Positions 22,401-35,167 of a stretch of 64,000 nt of DNA are shown here, piece after piece. The stretch's first letter is position 1. Each line of letters opens with the position of its first letter. Made by a program: the position numbers and the translations under genes. The notes below the pieces were generated by a model. That model saw only the letters and a list, made by a program, of their open reading frames with translations, made no database searches and was not told the origin of the DNA. Source of the DNA: Laburnicola sp. R22_1 (taxonomy: Eukaryota > Ascomycota > Dothideomycetes > Pleosporales > Didymosphaeriaceae); assembly GCA_014281115.1 (NCBI GenBank), contig JACONQ010000007.1, positions 1,674,001 to 1,738,000 on the forward strand. The letters are read 5' to 3'.

Positions 22401-24420
22401 GCTATACAAAAGGCAATAAAGATATTATAAAAGAAAAGAGATAAGACTAATATTAATTATGTGCTAAATACCTATAATAGCCTATTAGTAGCGTACAAAG
22501 TTCTTAAGCTTCTACTTAGATCTAAAATTATAATTTAGAGAAAGAAAGGTAGATAGATAGGCCTATATAAAATTAAGGGCATTAAGAATAGAAATATAAT
22601 CCTTAATCTAGAGAATAGTTTAGTAAAGTTTTACTATATATAAGTTAAGCTATACTATTATAAAGAAGGTTACACTCTTCTACTATTATATAAAGTAGAT
22701 AATATTACCTCTATATAAAGGGATTCTCTAGAGAAGAGGAAAAGAGGCCACCTAAGGAAGAATGCTGCATTCCTTACCTAGAAGAAGATAAGTAATTAGG
22801 AACTATCTCTAAAGCTCTATATAAAAGGTATAATTATAATACCTAAAGCACCTTTTAATGAATCTAATCACATAGAAATAGACGCTCTTATTACTAATAG
22901 CATATTTAAGATTCTTTTCTTTAACCTATTTAAGCATAAGGGTAGAATCTTTAACCTTCACCTTATATAAGAAGTTAAGGGCAAGACTACTTAACTATAT
23001 AAGAAATCCTACCTTATATTTGCTAGCCACTCTAATAAGAAGAAGAATAATATTCTTATCTAATTACCTACTATCTAAAGAATAAGCTAGCGCCTACTCC
23101 TTATATTAGGAGCAAGCCTTTAGGTAATATACAGAATATATTTTAAACTGCAGGATATTACCTAGGCCTATATTTAGTCTACTAATAAACTAAACTATAC
23201 GCTCTATACTAGACTATCTAAGAAGCTACACATAAATTTTTTTGTAAGATATAATCTTTTGCATTATATAACTACTCTATAGTATAGCTAAATTAGGGCT
23301 TTACTAGTTTAATACCTACTATAACTACTATAAAGAAAAACTTAGTATAAAAACTTTGTTATATAACTTATATTTACTTAATACTAATAAAGAAGAGTAC
23401 ATATTTAGGATTACTAGCTTTTAAATAAATAATACTCTTAGTATTATTAATAAGAACTTTGCATAAAGAGAAGAAGAAGAGCTAAAAAAGTAGCCTTCTA
23501 TATAAAGGATAAGACTATCCTTACTAAGAACTAACCTATTAAGTTTAATAGTAGAAGAATTTAGCTTACATATAATACTATAGTTTTTATATAAAAAGGT
23601 TAAGCAAAGGGCCTTTATATAATTAATTCTAAAGATAAAAATACCACTTAGAAGTAGAGTAGTGTACGAGAGGCGCCTATATCGCATCTATATACTAACT
23701 AGAAGCTATATTTAATTTGTCTATTGCTGCTTAGACTATATTACCCTTATATAAAGATATTAAGGCATTAAACACACAAATCTAATAGCAGATTAATAAT
23801 AGTAAGCGCGGTCTTATCTTTATACTATTAGATCTCTATTACGCAAAGCTATTTATCTTTACTAATAGCTTATTTACTAACAATAAGGATCTAAGTTTAT
23901 AGCTAGAATTCCTAATTGCTCTAGATAATAAGTATTATATAGGTAATAGCAACAACTTTAATATTTTAACAAATATTATACACTATAATTTAACTAAGTG
24001 TAGGAGAGTAATAAGAAGCGTTCTTACTAGTAAGCTATATAGTATAGAAGAAGGCTTTAATAATACTATTACTATTAGTACAACTCTTTAAAAGATTATA
24101 TGCACGCTTGGTCTACTACTAATTCCTATAGTTATTTATATACATTTAAAGTGTCTCTATAACTACTTTATATAACTAGGAACTATAAATATGAAGCGCC
24201 TTATAATTAATATTATATTACTCCGCAAATTGTATAAGCAGTATAAGAGCTCTAAAATTAGATCAATTAATCAATTAATAAAAAGAATAACTCTATTAAT
24301 GTCTATATAAACAAGGCCCTAAACTAGGCTCTAGAGTCCTTAATCTCTAGCAGCACCTTAATAATTACTGTTAAAGTATTAGTAGATCGCCTTAAGCCTA
24401 CCTACACAAGCTCTTCTTAG
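19437..24420 (+). pseudogene. Copia-1 gag-pol polyprotein remnant
   Basis: Degraded polyprotein that would supply capsid, protease, integrase, reverse transcriptase and RNase H. A plausible start is ATG 19437. The zinc knuckle is near 20964-21010: CFVYYKKGC with one Cys and the His replaced by Tyr. The C-terminal part of integrase lies at about 22150-22700. Reverse transcriptase spans about 22900-23420, with KGRIFNLHLI and DIT-AYI-STNKLN, the fungal Copia pattern. RNase H spans about 23790-24390, with IFTNSLFTNNKDLS (catalytic Asp now Asn) and RRVIRSVLTSKLYS. Stops are TAA/TAG at former Gln or Trp. Domain order places it in Ty1/Copia, not gypsy. Protease motifs were not found with confidence. 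Confidence 0.88.
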
Positions 24421-25796
24421 CCTTTATATAGGACTATTTTCTTATTATTTACTTATTCTTTTATATAATATATTTATTTAATTCCTTTTATACGCACACA
24501 TTACTTAAGAATATATATTTTTCTATCTATTATTTGTATAGAAAGAGAAGAGACATAATATATATTTATTTAGAAAAGAGTTTTCTTTATTTTAGTATTA
24601 ATAGATAATATTTAGTATTATCTACCCTATTATCCTAGCCCGATTCTATATACTAATTGTACCTAGCACTATAGATTTGCTATATATAAGAACTATATAA
24701 TCCTATCTAAAAGCCTACTAGTATGCGACACTTAGTAAAGGGCCTAGGCCTAGTTATACTGCTATAGTAGTAGGCGTATAGAGTGCCCTTAAGGCAACTG
24801 CGCAACTAGACTAATAGCGTATAGAAATATTCTTTGGGCTAAATAACCTTAGCGGCTTATAGATATAGGTCTATACTAGCTAGAAGAATAATATTAATAT
24901 TATATACAGCCATATGCGTAATATTACAGTAGGTTTTTAAGCCTATTTTAAAGTTAGTATTTGTATAAAAGCAAACCTGCAAGGAATAGGGAAACTTATA
25001 TTAATAGAGATATACTAGAAGAATATATAGTTTGTATAGAAACTAGTAAGAAGAATAATATATATTCTTCTATCTAGAAGATTATATATAATAAGATTAA
25101 AGCTAGGGAAGCCAACTTAGTTACTAGCTAGTATAAGTACTATTATCTATAGCAAGGTAGCACTATACAAAGACAAGATATTATATAATAAAAGGCACAG
25201 TTTAGCACTATATAAAATAGGAGATTATCTTAACAAAAAGAAGAGAAAATAGCTAGGGAGAAGGGACATATATAGAGAGATATTTAAAGTAGAGAATAAG
25301 TAAGAGAAGAATAAAGAGAGGAAAGCCTATCTTGTATGCCTCTCTCTTTTATCTAGAGCCTTAATTTCTACTCCTTACTAGCGTTTATCTTCCTCTTATC
25401 TAATATTATATAATTACCTAATATTACTACCTAAGTAAATAAGATAAATAGATCTACCTATTATATAAGAAATAAACTAAGTAAACAGAACTTTACATAA
25501 ATAATATATTATTACTGCAATCATATTATTAACTGCATAAGTTTACTCTTAACTACTATTAGCTAGACTACTACTCTACTACTAATAAGTCTAATTGCGC
25601 CTCTAATAAATAGTAATAAAGTATATTAAATAGTTAATAAAATCTTTCTACTAACTAGAGTAGACTAGCTAAAGTAGAAGACGTATAGATAGGAGGATAA
25701 TAAATAGATAAGGTAAATATTAGCAAGTAGAGAGTTTGTGTGAAGGAAGGGAGAACTACTAATAGTAAGCTTAAAAAATAAAAAGTTGCTAGTATC
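24421..25796 (+). other. Long 3' region of Copia-1 between RNase H and LTR
   Basis: About 1.4 kb between the end of RNase H and the 3' LTR, much longer than the usual short 3' leader. The plus-strand frame near 24760-25200 reads protein-like stretches, but I recognise no domain. It could be an extra open frame, a captured sequence, or a nested insertion with unclear ends. Confidence 0.45.
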
Positions 25797-26079
25797 TGTA
25801 TACTATATAGGCAAGGATACCTAAGAGTGTTAAGATTTTAATATTACCGCATAATAGCATTATATAGAAATTATATAATGCCTATACGCTATGGTCTATA
25901 TGCTACAGGATCTTCTCCTTTTTATTTGCACCATCTCTAGAAGCAAGTAATTAATACTAAGTTAGTTCCATTATATTATTTTCTTTTCTTATATAATTAT
26001 CCTATACACCCTGTACACTTGCTAATATAGAGTATTAGATATTAATGTCTGTATGGCTAGCTATAGACCCTATTTAACA
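25797..26079 (+). repeat. 3' LTR of Copia-1
   Basis: 283 bp, TGT to ACA, followed by the duplicated target AAGGC at 26080-26084. Confidence 0.92.
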
Positions 26080-26084
26080 AAGGC

Positions 26085-26612
26085 TATATTACTATACTAT
26101 AGTTTAAAGTGGGGGGAGAAAGGTATAAGATAGCGCTAGCACCGTAACTAGTACAACACTATAACTATTATCTTCTCTACTATTATTCCTAAAGATTACT
26201 AGTAATAGCTATTATAATAGTAAGTTTGTGCTACTTATAAGATATATACTAGATAGGAGCTTATACACTATAAGTATACTAACGCTTTATCTCTATATTA
26301 AAGTTAACTTTAAAGAGACTTTTACTACTATCTCTATTGCTCTATTTTCTACTATCTTTCTAGGCCCTAGTGGTAATACTAATGCTAATACTAATGCCAC
26401 CTAAAAGTACGCACTAATAATCTATCTACTTAAAGTTGCTAAATCTATACTAGAATATCGTACTATCTAAGATATTATTAATAGAAAGTAGAAGATATAC
26501 CTTACCTTTTATAAGGCGATCCTAGTGTACTAGTTAGGCTAGTAATAAATTAGTAACTATAGGCATAGTAATAGATATATAGAGTTTCTACTATAGTTTC
26601 TTATATTACTAC
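26085..26612 (+). repeat. R3 repeat, copy C
   Basis: Same orientation as 15900-16500 and inverted with respect to 16900-17545 and 51975-52690. It is cut off at 26612, where the large palindrome begins. Confidence 0.6.
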
Positions 26613-27690
26613 TACTATTTAGTATAACTAGATTATATATTATCTCTTAACTAGTAGACTATTAGAGAGCTATAGTAGAGCGTAGAGTTATAACTATAGT
26701 TTGCTATACACATAGTGTATAAGTCTCTTATAATATTAATAATGCCTAGTATACTAAATCTTTATCTTTAGTACATAACTACTACTATTATTTTTAAATC
26801 TAGCTCTTTAGCTATTATGTTTAGCAATACAATAGTATTTTAGCAGCTTAACTACACTACTTCTTCTATATAGGAAAGTATAGCTATTATAGAGTTCTAA
26901 GAGTATATAGAGGATTAGCTAGATAAAGTTAAAAATAATACCTAGAGATTTAGTAATCTTATATTAAAGATCTTTCTTATGTTAAGATTCTAACCAAGGT
27001 TAAATCCGCACTATACATAGAGAGGAGTAAAATAGAGGGCACTAAAACCTAGTACCTAGCACATAGTGGTAGTAACAAAATATATACAAAATAATAATAA
27101 TTTTATTATTAATATTGTGCACGGCAGTATTATTAATAGCAGTTAATAAATAGTCTGCTATTTAGCATAACTAAGTTATATATTATCTATTAACTAGTAG
27201 ATTGTTAGAAAGCTATAGTGGACTGCGGAGTTGCAACTGTAGGAGTAGTGTAAGCAATAGAATACTTAACTATAGTTTAGTTATCGCGCTTGCAACCTAG
27301 TAGCTATAGCGTAACTATAGTTTGCTATATATATATATAGTGTATAAAGTCTGCCTACTCTTATAATATTAGTAATACCTAATATACTAAATCGTTACCT
27401 TTAACTTATATAATACTAAGTCTTTTAAATCTAACTTTTTATTATATGCGACAACGCAATACCTTTCTAGCGTCCTAAGATTGTATTGTCTAATACCTGC
27501 AGTTAAATAGCTGCTAGAGAATTTAAAACTAGTATAGACAACTAGCTAGGTAATATTAACTATTTAGCCTACCTGCTGCAAGATAAGGTTTAAGAGGTAG
27601 GACTGCTAGAGGACTAAATTAATTATAATTACACTATTCTAGAGGTTATATTTAATAATCTATTTAGGCTATATATAATCTTTACGCAAC
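26613..27690. repeat. Direct repeat unit in left arm (mirror of 42001-43072)
   Basis: The mirror of the ~0.55-0.7 kb direct repeats described at 42001-43252, with the outer unit cut at the palindrome end. No product recognised. Confidence 0.55.
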
Positions 27691-30431
27691 TCTAAATTCT
27701 TAAGTGCTAGGTTATTCTTTTATATAAAGACCTAGGAAGAAATGCATCAACCTTTATAAGAAAATAATAGCACCTTGCTATTGCGTTACTAGCAAGGCTA
27801 GAGGATAGGCTAAAATATAGTAGTAGGCGTCTGTTAGAGAAGGAGTAGATATTTCTTATATATTGCTAGAGCGCGCGCGCGCAGCTATAGCAGAAGAAGC
27901 TCTTAGTAGTAGTTAAGATTGTGCGGGTGTATAAGGATAATAAGGAGTAAGGGTGGCAGTAGTAGTGGGAGTAGAGAGGAGATAGGCGATAGTAGCGAGG
28001 TCCTAGGGGGGCAGTATACAGCCTAATCGCTAGTTATAAGAAGATATACACTATAGAAGAGTAATAAAATAGTTAGGTTAGTTGCTATTATAATTGTTAT
28101 TATTATTGTTGCTGCGAAAAATATTGTTAAAGAAATTATTAATTACGTAACATAGTGGTTAGTTAAACAGCCAGTCTAGAATTACATAATATTATAGATT
28201 AACTCTAAAAGAGAGTAGCAATCTTATATAGTAAGTAGAGTTGTTAAAAAGGCCTCTTAATCTTAATATTTTTAATAATACTTAGCTCTAGCTATTTAGG
28301 CCCTATTAGCTAGTTTTATAACTCTAAATTTTAAAGTGTAAAGTACTCCTTTTGTATCTAGATAAGCTCTAAGTATATAACTATAAAGCCTTATTTTTGT
28401 AACACACCCCTAGATAAGCTATAATAGCAATAAACCTACTAAAAGCGTAGAAATAAGACGCAAAAACCTATTATAAGCTTATAATAAGGTAGTATTATAC
28501 GATAAGCACCTAAGTAGCGCGTGCATACTAAGTAAAAATTTAATAGTACGCTCTATTTATTATTATATAAGCGCAAATAGTTAGTACAAATAAAAATGCA
28601 AGTGCTCTTCTTAGCTCTTTCTCTAGACTTATCTACTTATAAGCTTAACTTATAATCGCGCAAGCTTAGAGTCTTTTTAGCTTTTTTTCTTATTCTCTAA
28701 AAACGTATTATTTAAAATAGTATATTATGCTATTAATCTCTAGCTCTTTCTATTGCTAATAAGTATAGCCTTCTAAAAAAAGATCTTTAAGCTACTAATC
28801 TAGAAATTGCGTAAGCTACGCGTGCTTCTCTTACTATTTGTTATTAAAAAGAGTTAGAAGTTTAAGCTGCTAAACTGTCTAGTTATTATTAAGCTATAAC
28901 TTTATAATCTTAGTTAATATCTATATTACTTACTAAATCTAATACTCTAACTCTAAAAAGAAAGCTTATAATCCTAAAGCAACTGCTATTATAGCTAAGA
29001 AGGTAGAATAAGCTTTTATAGGACTCTAATTAGTGTTTTGCTATAACTATCTAAAGAGTTCTCTACTAGGCAAATTAGATAGGCTATACTATAATTTAAA
29101 TCCTAATAGTAGATCTTTTATGTACTATACTTATTATTTTATTTAAAGTTACTAGTGCCTTAGTTTATAAGCTTAAATTCTTAAAAGAACTTTTAATAGT
29201 TGCTTATCCTTATAGCCCTTCTTATCTTATCTAGTAGGCTTAGGCTTAGATAGTCCTTAACAATAATTCTATCTTAAATATAAGTATTCTAAGCTTTAAA
29301 ATTACTACTATTGCTAATATAATATAGCCTAAGAATATTAACACTTTATGTTCTAAGTTCTGCGCCACTATTAAAAATTTTAAAAGGGTTTTATTAACCT
29401 TAATCCTTTATAACCTACTTATAGACCTAAGACTTTAATGCGTTAATAGGCCTTATATTTTACTTTTTTAGGTTTCTATCCTTTTAAGCAGTGTTTTTAG
29501 TTTTATATTTTTAGACTTCGTAATTCTAAGTTTTATAATTTTAAAGTTAATAATTTTAAGCTTTATAAGTTTAGGCTTTATAAGTTTAGACTTTATAAGT
29601 TTAAGCTCTATAATTCTAAGGTTAAAACTAAGGCTTTATTATCTGCAGCGACTAGCTCTACTTATTGCTTTATCTTGAATACTCTAAGGCTTAAGCGCAT
29701 ATATATCTAATAATCTTACTTTTAGTTCTAACTATACTTCTCTAGTTAAGGCGCATTCTACTTCTTTAAAAATACTTTATTTTAAAATAGCATTTATAAA
29801 ATAGATATAAGGAAGTTATAATGTATAGTACTTTTAAAATAACTAGAATATATAAAAAGAGTATAAGAGTAATTAGACTAAGCTTTATAATTTCATTATT
29901 AGTAAGCTTAGTTATTAAAAAAGTAAATATGGACTTAACCTTATAAGATACTATAGTAGTAGAATAAGTAAAAGAATTTATATAGGCAAAATACTAGGCG
30001 CCTTTATAAGTAGCACTAGCGTTCTCTAACTCCTCCTTTACGTTATTCTTCTTCTTAAGGCTGCGCTTCTAATATTTAGGCTTTTAAGAAATCCTATTCT
30101 AAGTATAGTTTAACTAGAGAAGAGGATAATTTTAGACCTTAGGAGCCTTAAGCTTTAACTAATACTTAAAGGCGCGCTCTAATTTATAGTTATATAGATA
30201 AGATTATTAGCTTACTACTTAAACGCTAAAATTAAGGCTTAGAACTTTTAGATATATAGCTTAACTAGTAGCTATACGTAAATTTTTCTAAGATTTAGGC
30301 TAGACTTTAGCTTAATTTTTCTTAAGCTTCTTCTCTATATATAATAGATAGAAATATAATTAATATTATATTACTTTAAAGCTTAAATCTTATATAATAT
30401 ACTTACTTATATCTTAAAAATTAAAAAGCTC
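27691..30431. other. Unassigned part of left arm
   Basis: Mirror of 39251-41990. Contains a slightly less AT-rich patch at 27850-28020 with a GC-dinucleotide run, and a 15 bp tandem repeat at 29503-29617. No domain recognised on either strand. Confidence 0.4.
29503..29617. repeat. 15 bp tandem repeat, left arm
   Basis: Seven to eight degenerate units near TTTATAAGTTTAGGC; mirror of 40066-40180. Confidence 0.75.
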
Positions 30432-30439
30432 TTTAAACC

Positions 30440-33400
30440 TAGTAAATTACTACTAGGAAAAAGCTTTAGTAAGACTATTTGCTAGCATTTCACTTATTTT
30501 TAGATAGGACACCTTAAATAAGCCCTTAAGGTATTCTTAATAAAGCTATATATTTTAGATATTAATATATTAGAGTTGCGTAGTTATACGCTTATTTTAC
30601 TAATAACTAGTCTAATAGTTTGCTAATTATTGTAAAAGATTATCTATAGTAATCTAAGGTCTAAAGTAATCTTATTAAAAAGATATTTAAGTACTATAGC
30701 CTCTTTACTAATATATTTAAGCGCTAAAAGTTCTACATTAGTAGTAGAGGTAGAAACTATAAATTAATAAGCTACCTTTTAAAGAATTGCGCCTCTAAAT
30801 AATATCATAATATATTTATAAAAAAAGCATTAAGTTTCTAAATTATCTATAAATAAGGCATCCCTATAGATTATAAGCTTACAACTATTATATAAGCTAT
30901 ACTAAATAGCCTACTAGTATTTTCTATATAAATAGATAGTTATATATTCTACTATAGCAAAATATTATCTACTTAGATTAGTAAAGAAGTGTAAAAGCTT
31001 TAAAACTACAAATACTATATTTAGATAGAGTATAATAATAGTATAAAGAACTAAGCCTATACGGTTCTAAAAGAGCTTAATTTTCTATAGAGAAGCTTTG
31101 CTATTATTCTTAATAAGCTTCTCTAAGGAAAGTAGAATTACTAGAAAGCTTTTACTACTTTTAAGTCTAAACCTCTTAGTAATTTTTTAATATAAATATT
31201 ATAGACAAGCTTAATTAACTAAATTTTATAATCTCTAAGTACGCAAACACCTAGAAATTATTAGATAGGACCTTAATCTTTAAACTTATACTTAGATATA
31301 TTCTTATCTTAGAGTATACTATATTTAAGCTTATAATTTCTATAATTAAAGTAGAAAGTATTATTTACATAGAAAGGAATTATTATTTTATAGTCTAGTA
31401 TAATAAATAAGTAGGGTTCTTCCTTAGTAGCCTTAAGCCTATAAGCTCAAAGGGTTAATAAAAATTCATTATACTAAAGGAGTAATAACTTTCTTAAGCA
31501 ATACAAAGCTTTATTAAGTTTTATAACTTTTCTAGGCTGCTTAAATTTATCTAGAAGCTTATAGATTATTAGATTCTAAGCTATACTATAAGCGTTTAGG
31601 AACACGCCCACTATATTATATTAATAAATCTCTAGATTAAATTCCGCTACTATTACTATAGCTATTCTAAAGAATAAGCTGCTAATATAGCTATATAGGT
31701 TAAATTTATTACATTTAATTTCTAGAGATCCCCTCTTATAATAATTTAAGCTTTGCACTTCTTAAGAAGACTATCTTAATTTATCTTATAGGTATAGACC
31801 TACTTAAGTAGTAGGGGCATAGATATAGCTTCTAAGCGCAAAATTGCTACTTAGGTCCCTTTCTTCTTAAGCGTGTTAAGTTTAATATAAGAGGTATTCT
31901 TAAATTATAGTCTAAGTATATAGCTAGTAAGCTGCTTCTATAATATTAGCTTCTTAGAGAGCTAACTTCTATAAAGTTATGTTTCTAATAGTAATTTTGC
32001 TAATTTTTAAGCATTCCTACTATAACTATAGCATTAACTATAATATATAGGGACTGCTTATTATTATAGGCTACTAGAACGCCTAAAAGAAATATATACT
32101 TAAGATTACGCTTTAAATCTTTTAAGCTTAAAAGATTAGCAATTAGTATATGCATACTAGCCTTACCTCCTATCTAATTATCCTAATTTTAACTACACTC
32201 TTATCTTCTAAGTAGTAAATAATCTTGCTCGCGTTAATCTACAGCTTAATCTTAAAGTTATTTACTTAAATAAATTACTAGTAGGTCTATAGTTCTAATT
32301 TTAGGTAATTAAGGTAGAGGCTTCCTATTATTTAATATTATAATAGTATCTAAATTATTAAAATAAGTAGGCCCTAAGTTTTTAAGCTTAGGGGTAATAG
32401 AAGTATTTCTTCCTAAAAAAGTAATAAGCTGCTATACATAGGGCAGTGCACCTTCTATAAGCTATTACTTTTTATACCTAAAGTATAATTAGTACTCTCT
32501 CGTTTAGGTGTTGCGTTTAAGGTTACTAATTCCTACTTATTTTAAAATATACAAATTCTTAACTGCTTGCTAGGCCTAGTAGTAGTCTATATATTACTTT
32601 CCTTTTAGTTCTAAGTGGATAGTTAGCTAGCTAACTACTTATCTATATTAGAAGTTCTACTCTCTAATTTAAATCTAGAATTTATAATAAAACTAGGATT
32701 TAAAATAAGCTCTAGAATTTTATTATAGACTTCTTTAGCGTTCTAAATTTTGCGCTTATATAGAATGTCTATAAGCATTAGAGCTTATTTCTAGAATATT
32801 TCTTATCTATACTTGTCTTTATAAAATAAGAACTTATTAAAGGTAATATTTTGTGTTGTAATTACCTAGTTAAGCGTTAGAACCTATATTCTATAGATTT
32901 TTAAGGCTATATAGCCTAATAAATACCTAATATAGCCCTTTAGATTTACCTTAAATTCGCGCTTATTGCACCTAGCTGCTTATTCTCTATTTAAAGAATA
33001 AGCATAATAGCTATAGGCGTAAATACTACTCTAATTTAGCCTTAGATTAGCTATTACAGCTTTAATTTTACCTAGTTAATAGTAATAGAAATATTATTAA
33101 AACTAGCTTTTAAAAATCCTATTTAGAGATTAAAAACTATAAAGAGTAGATAGGCTTTTCCTATAAAGGTATATACCTACTAACACTACTTTACTCTAGA
33201 GCTTAATAAGAAGATTTGTGCTTATATAAATCTTAATAGGCTTATTAGTAAGCTTCTATCCTACATATTTAGGTGCACTATTTAGTTCCTTAGTATAAGG
33301 CAGTATAGTTTAGCGCTTAATTTCTTTCTTATTAGTCTAGTCCTTAAATTGCAAGCATTCTTTTTATAGAAGTGTCACTATATTCCTATTCTAGTAAATA

Positions 33401-33560
33401 ACTATAATTTTAAGCTTATATTTAGTTTCCATTATTTTAGCAAATAGCTTAAAGATAATTATAATTTTAAAAATTAATTTTAAGACTAAAATAAAGGTAA
33501 AAAGCTTCTTACTAAATTCTTTCTTAATAATTAAGCACAATCCTTCTTAAAGTATACTTA
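30440..33560 (-). pseudogene. Copia-2 pol remnant, left-arm copy
   Basis: Mirror image of the Copia-2 remnant at 36120-39250 and, in the parts compared, identical to it apart from run lengths. Reading leftwards: integrase end (about 33550-32680), reverse transcriptase (about 31930-31230) and RNase H (about 30890-30440). It shares every stop and catalytic change of the right copy, including Tyr-Val-Asn-Asn where the family has YVDD. The 5' half, gag to early integrase, is absent: a truncated Y element and the Tc1 element lie there instead. See the right-arm entry for motifs. Confidence 0.85.
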
Positions 33561-33588
33561 ATGAAAAATTAAAAAGATTCTATAATAT

Positions 33589-33782
33589 TAGGAAGAGAAA
33601 CATCGCAGACCTTTTAGTATACAATACAACACTATAAGAAAAAGCTATAGGTGTGCTAAAAACACATTAAAAAAGGTAAAGTAATAAGTTAAGTTAAGGA
33701 TAGCACGTGCAAATTAGCCCCTTATACTAGAGGTAGTTAATTATAAGATATACTAGGCACTAGAGTTAATAATAATACAGTA
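33589..33782 (-). mobile_element. Y element, 5'-truncated copy, left arm
   Basis: The last ~190 bp of Y in reverse orientation, 3' end at 33589. Its upstream end is where the Tc1 element begins (TA at 33781-33782). Mirror of 35898-36091. Confidence 0.75.
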
Positions 33783-33881
33783 GGGTGACACAAAAAAAGC
33801 CCCTAGGAAAAAGATACCTTTTTAAAAGTTATATAACTAGGTGAGATTTAATACTATGTAAATAAAAAGTATACCGTTTTA
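33783..33881 (+). repeat. Left inverted repeat of Tc1 element
   Basis: 99 bp, pairs with 35799-35897 with one A/T mismatch. Confidence 0.9.
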
Positions 33882-34782
33882 AAGAGGAAATATAGGAGAT
33901 TAGGATTAGGTACTCGTCACGTGCTTACTAAGCAGGGTCTTTAAGGTATCTATCTCTAAACTTAGTATTTCTAAAAAGTCAATTTTTAAGGCGTTATGAC
34001 TTTTTTATTTAGTATGCTACTAGGCTAATGTTTTTACTAGCTATTCTAGGCCTGGTGTAGATTATGTAAGCAAAATTTCGGAGTACTTATATAACTTAAT
34101 TAAGAAATTATTTAAGGTTAAAAAATCACGTGATATTAAAAGTTAATCAAATCACGTGATTTATTACCAAGATTATAGTATAATATAATATCTTTTGTCT
34201 AGTAAATTTTCTCTTTTGTATTTCCTCGAATGGAGCCAAAATTGTCAAAACTCGAAAGTTAAGTTTCTTTACTTAAAAAAGCAAATACTTCTAATTCTAC
34301 TATTGCTACTACCCTTAATAAGCCTATACAATCTATTAAGGCTGCTATTAGACGTATTAATAAGAAAAATAAGGCAGATAACTTATTAAAAGGGGTAAAA
34401 CAGGGGAGAGTAAGTAAGATTACTTCCAGGGAGAAAAGAGTTATTAATAGGGATTTAACTAAAAGCCCTAAGAAGACAAATAAGAGGCTATTAGAAGAGA
34501 ATAGTTTTGGCTTTACTAAGAGGACATTACAGAGAGTGTTAAAAGGAGAAGACTATTCTTTTAACGTCTCTAAGAAAAAGGCCTATTTAACTAAAGAAAG
34601 AGCTAAAAGAAGAGAATTCTGGGCTAAAGAGATAGTTAAGGAGCTAGAAATTATTAACTTTGCTAAAGTTATATTTTCTGATGAGTCTACTATCCAAAGG
34701 GGGCATGGTAATAGGCAAGAATATATAAGAAAAAGGAGACAATCGAAAATTAGGCCTGAATAGCGTAAAAACCGAACAACTA

Positions 34783-34897
34783 GTAAGTTATTAATTTCTT
34801 TTAAATTATAAAATTATAGAGCCCGTTTCTTTCTATAATTAGGCTATTTTACTTTTTTTATATCTTTTTTTTGGAGCTAGTACTAATTCACTGAAAG
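34783..34897 (+). other. Intron 1 of the Tc1 transposase
   Basis: 115 bp. Starts GTAAGT; TACTAAT lies shortly before the 3' AAAG. Removing it joins the frame into DISISVWGC, a conserved block. Confidence 0.85.
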
Positions 34898-35053
34898 CGC
34901 GAGATATTTCTATCTCAGTCTGGGGCTGTATTTGGATAGGAGGACGTTCTAAACTAGTGTTTTTAAGGGACCCTATTAAAACTAGGATCTTTAATAACAC
35001 TAGATATATACAGGAGTATTTAAATCCTGTCTTAAAACCTCTTTTAAAAAGAG

Positions 35054-35167
35054 GTAAGTAAAGTACCCCTTTTTCTTCTTTTTTCTTTTTCTTTTAATAT
35101 ATATAATATATATATATATATATATTATATTTTCTATAATCATATTCTTTATACTAATTATAACTAG
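35054..35167 (+). other. Intron 2 of the Tc1 transposase
   Basis: 114 bp. Starts GTAAGT, ends with TACTAATTATAACTAG (branch site and acceptor). Removing it gives LLKRGWKFQQDN in one frame. It contains a pyrimidine tract and a (TA) run at 35100-35130. Confidence 0.92.

Larger units (their letters stand above)
18678..26079 (+). mobile_element. Copia-1: full-length Ty1/Copia LTR retrotransposon
   Basis: 7.4 kb element with LTRs of 287 and 283 bp (TGT...ACA) and a perfect 5 bp target duplication AAGGC (18673-18677, 26080-26084). The gag-pol reading runs plus-strand in the Copia order: zinc knuckle, integrase, reverse transcriptase, RNase H. It inserted into an older inverted repeat, splitting R3 copy C (26085-26612) from its partner arm. 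It is heavily RIP-mutated and inactive. Confidence 0.93.
26612..33782 (+). repeat. Left arm of the 16.5 kb palindrome
   Basis: About 7.17 kb, the reverse complement of 35898-43072. Sampled stretches throughout the arm are identical. The only differences I found are in runs: (GC)6 versus (GC)5 near 27870, six versus five G near 28010, C4 versus G5 near 28410, A6 versus A7 near 29925. Mirror positions add up to 69680 at the centre and 69684 at the outer end, so net length differs by 4 bases. Confidence 0.95.

Noticed and set aside
23421..23687. 88-codon minus-strand frame
   Set aside because: Antisense to the Copia-1 reverse transcriptase to RNase H region; chance opening.
34195..34389. 64-codon plus-strand frame
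   Set aside because: Shadow of exon 1 of the Tc1 transposase in another frame.
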